From contig JACCSN010000948.1 of the NCBI GenBank assembly GCA_013812985.1, forward strand, positions 1 to 9,001: a stretch of DNA of 9,001 bases. The letters are read 5' to 3'. Below are positions 5,543 through 9,001 of the stretch, piece after piece (position 1 is the stretch's first letter; each line of letters starts with the position of its first letter). This DNA comes from Hyphomicrobiales bacterium. GTDB taxonomy: Bacteria; Pseudomonadota; Alphaproteobacteria; Rhizobiales; Afifellaceae. Both the position numbers and the translations under genes were made by a program. The notes under the pieces are model-generated. The model was not told where the DNA came from and searched no databases. It saw only the letters and a list, made by a program, of their open reading frames with translations.

Positions 5543-7564
5543 TCAATCCTCGATTCCCGCCATTCGAAAGCTTTCGAGAAGCCGTTCCAACGTATCCTCA
5601 TTGCGATAAGGCAGCATTGTTCGAAACGTGCTAAGACGAAAGTCAGGGCGCATTTGTTTTAGCCGGCTGAGGTGGCGGGCGGCGTGCTCATTCCGCCCGC
5701 GCGCGGCGTGACACGCGGCCAGATGAGCCTCGACCCAGAACTGCGGCGCGTCGATGCGCTCGAAGGCGGCGATCGCTTCATCATAGCGCCCACCTGTGTG
5801 TAGGCATCGCCCTTCGAGATTCCAATACCAGTTCGGATGATAGGGGTTGAGGCGCATGGCCTCCCTGACACGCTCAAGTCCCTCTTCCGGCCGGTCCAGA
5901 TACATCAGCAGCCTGCCGTGCTCCGCCGCGACGAGATCATCGTTCGGGTTGAGCGTGATGGCTCTCTCGAAGTGATGGATCGCGCGATCATGGCGATGGG
6001 AGAAAAGCTGCGCCACCCCGAGCGCGAGATGCGTCTTGGCGTCCTGGTCATCGAGCGCAAGCGCCTTGTCTCCCGTGGTCAGCACGTCGGTCAGACCGCC
6101 CTCCGTCATGGCCCAGAACCAGTCGTAGAGAGAAGCGATGCAGAGCAAGCCATGGGCGCGAGCGTATCCCGGATCGGCTTTGGTTGCCTTTTCAAGATGC
6201 TCGCGCGCACGTGCGTAGTCAGCGCGCGTGTAATGCTGCAGGTAGTGTTGCGCTCTCAAAACATGATCATAAGCATCGAAGCTTTCCGGCGATTTTCCGG
6301 CGCGGGCCTTGTCGGCCAGGGCTGTCAAGCGGCCGGCAATCGTCGAGGTGACGGTGCGCGCGACATCGAGCTGCACGTCAAACAGATCTTCGAGCCTGCG
6401 GTAGTAGCGCTCCGCCCAGGCCTCGGTGCCTGTTTCGCAGGCAATGAGATGGACGGATAATCGCAGGCGGTCGCCCGCGCGTCGGACGGAACCGGTCAGG
6501 TTGTGACGGACGCCCAGCGCGCTCCCGATGGCGCTGAGCTCGCCGTTCTCTTGCGCGACCCGGAAGGAAGACCGGCGGGCTACGACAAACAGCTCCTTGT
6601 CGCGCGAAAGCTCCGTGATGATGTCGTCCGCCACGCCTTCGGCGAAATAGCCGCCTTCTTGGTCCGAACCGATCGTGGTGAAGGGCAGGACGGCAATGGA
6701 CGGCCGATCGGGCAAGGCAGGCCGTTTCGGATCATCTACGTCGATCCGCGCTTGCGCGTTCCCCTCTGGCTTGGTTTCAATCCGCCGACGGCCTGTCCGC
6801 AGTGACCGGGCGAGATCCTCAGTCTCAAGCTCAGGCTTCACCCCGAGCTGCTCCGAAAGTTCGCGTCGACACCGCTCATATTGCGCCAACGCGGCGTCAT
6901 GACGGCCCTGGGCCGCATAGAACCGCATCAGGGCGCGATGGACGTGCTCCTGCAGCGGATCGATGGAGAGGAGCTTCAGGCCGTGAGCCAAGGCCTCCTC
7001 CACTTGCCCCTCCTGCTCCGCCCGCTTCATCAGCCGCGAATGGATTCCGCAGGCAAGAAGGCGGAAGCGTTCGCGCTCCCCGGCCAGCCATTGCTCGAAT
7101 GCGGCTTCCCCAACGGACAAGCCTTCCATCAGGTCGCCGCGAAGAAGAGGGGCTGTTTGCGCCAGGGCAAGGTCATCCGTCGAACCTAAGGCGGCTTCGA
7201 GGACCTTGGCGTCAACCCACGCCACCTCTTTCTCCCAAGCGATGGCTTCTTTGCTCGCGCGAATGGGATTTTCGGGAGAGCCGGCGAGAGCGCCTCGCAG
7301 TTCCGAAAGCGTCTGCCGCAGGCTCGCGCGCGCTTGGTTCTCGCCCCGCTCGCCCCACAAAAGGCCGGTAAGCACGCCGCGGGACACTTCAGTGCCTTCG
7401 CGGAGCACCAGATATCCGAGCAAGGCGCGCACCCGCTTGGACGCGAGCTTGACGGGCTCCCCGTCGATCGAAACTTCCACTGGTCCCAAGAGGCGGATGC
7501 GCAAAGCGCCCCCAGGATCAGCGGACTGCAATTGTCGATTTTGCGTTGCGCTGACGTTCGCCAC
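5543..7564 (-). CDS. BTAD/SARP-type transcriptional regulator with TolB-like and TPR domains
   Basis: A 673-residue soluble regulator. Residues 20-95 are an OmpR-type winged helix (LRIRLLGPVEVSIDGEPVKL, then KRVRALLGYLVLR, then ARASLRQTLSELR). Residues 113-258 are the bacterial transcriptional activation domain, helical and TPR-like, ending RHDAALAQYERCRRELSEQL and GVKPELETE. Residues 288-412 resemble the TolB-N-like segment found in CadC/adenylate-cyclase-type regulators (PSIAVLPFTTIG, YFAEGVADDIITELSR, LTGSVRRAGDRLRLSVHL). Residues 430-640 are TPR repeats, for example HLALGVAQLF...RAIHHFERAITLNPN and GGRYDEAIAAFERI. There is no transmembrane helix. The start is GTG: an in-frame TAG nine codons upstream leaves no earlier start, and no strong ribosome site is visible. 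The target is unknown; the divergent region at 7565-7994 with its inverted repeat is the obvious place for autoregulation. Confidence 0.88.
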   Translation of the reverse strand: MANVSATQNRQLQSADPGGALRIRLLGPVEVSIDGEPVKLASKRVRALLGYLVLREGTEVSRGVLTGLLWGERGENQARASLRQTLSELRGALAGSPENPIRASKEAIAWEKEVAWVDAKVLEAALGSTDDLALAQTAPLLRGDLMEGLSVGEAAFEQWLAGERERFRLLACGIHSRLMKRAEQEGQVEEALAHGLKLLSIDPLQEHVHRALMRFYAAQGRHDAALAQYERCRRELSEQLGVKPELETEDLARSLRTGRRRIETKPEGNAQARIDVDDPKRPALPDRPSIAVLPFTTIGSDQEGGYFAEGVADDIITELSRDKELFVVARRSSFRVAQENGELSAIGSALGVRHNLTGSVRRAGDRLRLSVHLIACETGTEAWAERYYRRLEDLFDVQLDVARTVTSTIAGRLTALADKARAGKSPESFDAYDHVLRAQHYLQHYTRADYARAREHLEKATKADPGYARAHGLLCIASLYDWFWAMTEGGLTDVLTTGDKALALDDQDAKTHLALGVAQLFSHRHDRAIHHFERAITLNPNDDLVAAEHGRLLMYLDRPEEGLERVREAMRLNPYHPNWYWNLEGRCLHTGGRYDEAIAAFERIDAPQFWVEAHLAACHAARGRNEHAARHLSRLKQMRPDFRLSTFRTMLPYRNEDTLERLLESFRMAGIED

Positions 7565-7591
7565 GACGTTGGGCTCACAGGTGTCGGTCTA

Positions 7592-7617
7592 GTCTCTCTT
7601 CATGAAGCAAGGGAGAC
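7592..7617. promoter_or_regulatory. Imperfect inverted repeat upstream of the regulator; candidate operator or RBS hairpin
   Basis: GTCTCTCTT (7592-7600) and AAGGGAGAC (7609-7617) are inverted copies with a single G-T position and an 8-nt centre. An overlapping 10-bp perfect palindrome, CTTCATGAAG, spans 7598-7607. The site lies 28 bp before the regulator's GTG on the other strand. The right arm contains the AGGGAG ribosome-site sequence of the small ORF at 7624. It could be a dimer-binding operator or, in plus-strand RNA, a hairpin hiding that ribosome site. Confidence 0.4.
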
Positions 7618-7623
7618 AAGATC

Positions 7624-7806
7624 ATGTGTCACGATGTTAACCCGCTTGGAACCACCATGCATCTGAAGGAACTGGACAGGCAGGCGGCAGGAAGCCGCCG
7701 ACCGCTGTCGTCAACCGGCGCCTGGATCGGGAGCGTGAAGCAACGCCAGCTTGGCGCCTTCGAAACGCCGGAGCCGTCGCCGCCCTTTTCGCAGCGCCCG
7801 TGCTGA
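7624..7806 (+). CDS. Doubtful small ORF, 60 residues
   Basis: It starts with ATG (MCHDVNPLGTTMHLKELDRQ), with AGGGAG 8 nt before it, the best ribosome site in this gap. The rest is rich in Ser, Arg, Pro and Gln, with no domain, signal peptide or membrane segment, and I recognise no family. It is divergent from the large regulator and could be its target. A second frame, open from 7641 to a TAG at 7884-7886, has no good start but encodes a more protein-like stretch (RLRNAGAVAALFAAPVLIRA) with a hydrophobic core. The true product might therefore be a frameshifted small membrane protein, or there may be none. A GGCGGC/GCCGCC hairpin (7683-7688, 7694-7699) lies within. Low confidence that it is translated. 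Confidence 0.25.
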   Translation: MCHDVNPLGTTMHLKELDRQAAGSRRPLSSTGAWIGSVKQRQLGAFETPEPSPPFSQRPC

Positions 7807-7994
7807 TCCGCGCGAGCAACTCGATTGCGCGCTTCATCACGCCAGGGCTTGACCGCGCTGACCCAATTCGGCGCCGCGTCGGTTAGACCGATGATCGGCT
7901 TCGGATCGCAGTTCAGAGACGCTCGAGCTCATGTATTTCGGGCTCATTTATTAATGCCGACACACGCGTCCTTTTGGGGATTGAAAGGAAAGCC
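7807..7994. other. Non-coding stretch before the GFA gene
   Basis: Apart from the tail of the unassigned open frame ending at 7886, I see no gene here. TATTAA (7949-7954) in an AT-rich patch is a possible -10 box about 40 bp before the GFA start, without a convincing -35. GCTCAT is repeated directly at 7927-7932 and 7942-7947. Confidence 0.3.
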
Positions 7995-8417
7995 ATGACT
8001 CACGTCGGACACTGCTTTTGCGGCGCGGTCGAACTGGAGGTCACCGGGTCCCCGGAGGCCATGGGCTACTGTCATTGCGGTTCTTGTCGTTCGTGGTCCG
8101 GCGGGCCGGTGAACGCCTTCAGCCTCTGGAAGCCGGATGCGGTGCGGATCACATCGGGGGCGGAGCATGTCGCGACCTTCCAGAAGACGGAGCTCAGCCA
8201 GCGTCAGTACTGCGCCAAGTGCGGCGGGCACCTGATGAACAATCATCCGCCCCTGGGCCTCGTGGACGTGTTCGCCGCGACGATGCCGACCCTTGCCTTC
8301 GCCCCCGGCGTTCACGTCAACTATGCTGAGACGGTGCTGCCCATGCGGGACGGCCTGCCTAAGCTGAAAGACTTCCCAGCCGATTTTGGCGGCTCCGGCG
8401 AGGCAGTTGCCGAGTAA
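7995..8417 (+). CDS. GFA/CENP-V family zinc-binding protein
   Basis: A 140-residue protein of the GFA family, named for glutathione-dependent formaldehyde-activating enzyme, whose fold is shared with centromere protein V. The zinc ligands are visible in the usual order: CFCGAV (Cys7, Cys9), YCHCGSCR (Cys26, Cys28, Cys31) and YCAKCGGH (Cys73, Cys76). The length is about normal for a single-domain member. Most family members have no proven activity, and the formaldehyde role shown for Gfa should not be assumed. The start ATG has AAGGA 5 nt upstream; an in-frame TTG at 7974 would add seven residues before a conserved-looking start and is less likely. It is probably monocistronic and convergent with the cupin gene. 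I see no glutathione or formaldehyde gene nearby. Confidence 0.88.
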   Translation: MTHVGHCFCGAVELEVTGSPEAMGYCHCGSCRSWSGGPVNAFSLWKPDAVRITSGAEHVATFQKTELSQRQYCAKCGGHLMNNHPPLGLVDVFAATMPTLAFAPGVHVNYAETVLPMRDGLPKLKDFPADFGGSGEAVAE

Positions 8418-8533
8418 CGGCTGGTTTATCCAACGGCGGCTGATCGTCAGGGTCCACCCCCAAGCGGACGTTCAGGCGTGGGCGCCAGAGGTCTGATTCA
8501 ATCCACCAGCTGAATTCACACTCTCGCCGGTCC
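8418..8533. other. Intergenic gap between convergent genes, no clear content
   Basis: This 116-bp gap separates the GFA and cupin genes. I see no strong terminator hairpin and no T-run. A minus-strand open frame crosses it (SWWIESDLWRPRLNV) but lies mostly opposite or out of frame within the neighbouring genes, so I do not call it a gene. Confidence 0.4.
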
Positions 8534-8920
8534 TCATGAGAACCGGTATTCGACATCCGCGAAGGAATCGACCGGGAACGCGTAGAGCAACCGTAGTGGC
8601 GCATCGCCGGAATTGCGGATGCCATGCTCCGTGTCGCCGGGAATGAAGACGGCCGAACCGGCGCCGACCTCGATCTCCGCCCCATCCAGCGTGACCACGC
8701 CCCGGCCTTCCAGCACGTAATAGATCTCGGCGGGCTCATGCCGGTGCAGGCCGAGCCAGCCGCCGGGCTGAAGCTTCGCCACGCCGGCGGTGAGCGCCGC
8801 CGTCGGGGTCGCGTCGGCGCTGAAGAGCGTGCGCCAGCCGATCCTCCCCTTCACCGGATCGTCCCACCCGTCAGGGCTCAAATCCTCCAGTCGAACCACA
8901 TGCGGTGTGCAGCGTTCCAT
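8534..8920 (-). CDS. Small single-domain cupin protein
   Basis: A 128-residue single cupin barrel. Motif 1 is GGWLGLHRHEPAEIYYVLEG (53-72) with ligands His59, His61 and Glu65. Motif 2 is FIPGDTEHGIRN (92-103) with ligand His99. All four usual metal ligands are present, so it probably binds Fe, Mn, Ni or Zn. The C-terminus (YAFPVDSFADVEYRFS) is characteristic of a group of uncharacterised small cupins. No signal peptide is present, so it should be cytosolic. The start was placed at ATG 8920, preceded by GGGAG at good spacing. The frame is open up to 8980 but those residues are Arg/Ser-rich and unlike a cupin. Function could be enzymatic or sensory; neighbours give no hint. It is convergent with the GFA gene and its promoter would lie in 8921-9001. 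Confidence 0.87.
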   Translation of the reverse strand: MERCTPHVVRLEDLSPDGWDDPVKGRIGWRTLFSADATPTAALTAGVAKLQPGGWLGLHRHEPAEIYYVLEGRGVVTLDGAEIEVGAGSAVFIPGDTEHGIRNSGDAPLRLLYAFPVDSFADVEYRFS

Positions 8921-9001
8921 ATCGATTCTCCCGCTTTGTGCGGAACGAGAATTCCCGCCCCGTCGTCTTCCGCTCGCCATATTGGGCGCGCTAAGAGGCG
9001 C
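8921..9001. other. Upstream region of the cupin gene to the window edge
   Basis: It carries the cupin's ribosome site (GGGAG on the minus strand) and presumably its promoter. No further gene can be supported before the edge. Confidence 0.3.

Noticed and set aside
5837..6460. Plus-strand frame of 207 codons opposite the TPR regulator
   Set aside because: Its sequence has no domain and mirrors the codon pattern of the regulator on the other strand.
8359..8739. Minus-strand frame of 126 codons spanning the GFA-cupin gap
   Set aside because: It overlaps the cupin gene in another frame and the antisense of the GFA gene; no motif supports it.
1..9001. CRISPR array, IS element or phage attachment site
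   Set aside because: No regularly spaced repeats, transposase or integrase fragments, or terminal inverted repeats with target duplications were visible.

Overview
The window is G+C-rich, densely coding DNA. Codon choice, the TA families, the secreted SGNH esterase, the endostatin-like secreted protein and the BTAD/TolB-like/TPR regulator together suggest an alphaproteobacterium. That is an inference from family resemblance; no rRNA or other taxonomic marker is present. I see no IS element, tRNA, CRISPR array or phage gene.

Layout. (1) Positions 1-674, minus strand: a RelE-type toxin gene followed 9 bp later by a Phd/Xre hybrid antitoxin gene. The toxin is frameshifted and the antitoxin stops inside its helix-turn-helix. 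A possible further gene start lies at 79-1. (2) 852-2147, plus: an exported SGNH/GDSL hydrolase with a TTG start and a strong Shine-Dalgarno. (3) 2230-3351, plus: a second TA locus, Xre/MbcA/ParS antitoxin plus RES-domain toxin. The toxin reading frame is broken near its N-terminus, but an internal ATG could still give a nearly whole RES protein. (4) 3430-4098, minus: a secreted lectin/endostatin-like protein. (5) 4429-5517, plus: a cytosolic alpha/alpha-toroid (six-hairpin glycosidase-like) protein, preceded by a hairpin-rich leader. (6) 5543-7564, minus: a large transcriptional regulator with winged-helix, BTAD, TolB-like and TPR parts. (7) 7565-7994: a 430-bp mostly non-coding region with an inverted repeat next to the regulator start and one doubtful small ORF. 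(8) 7995-8417, plus: a GFA/CENP-V-type zinc protein. (9) 8534-8920, minus: a small cupin.

The genes do not form one pathway. Most are single transcription units on alternating strands, typical of an accessory or house-cleaning region. The strongest observation is that both toxin-antitoxin loci, on either side of the esterase gene, carry single-base frameshifts in the toxin gene, while the large genes around them are open throughout. The other points worth attention are the structured leader before the alpha/alpha-toroid gene and the imperfect inverted repeat at 7592-7617, which covers the ribosome site of the small ORF and sits just upstream of the divergent regulator. I did not find a convincing, entirely new multi-gene system.
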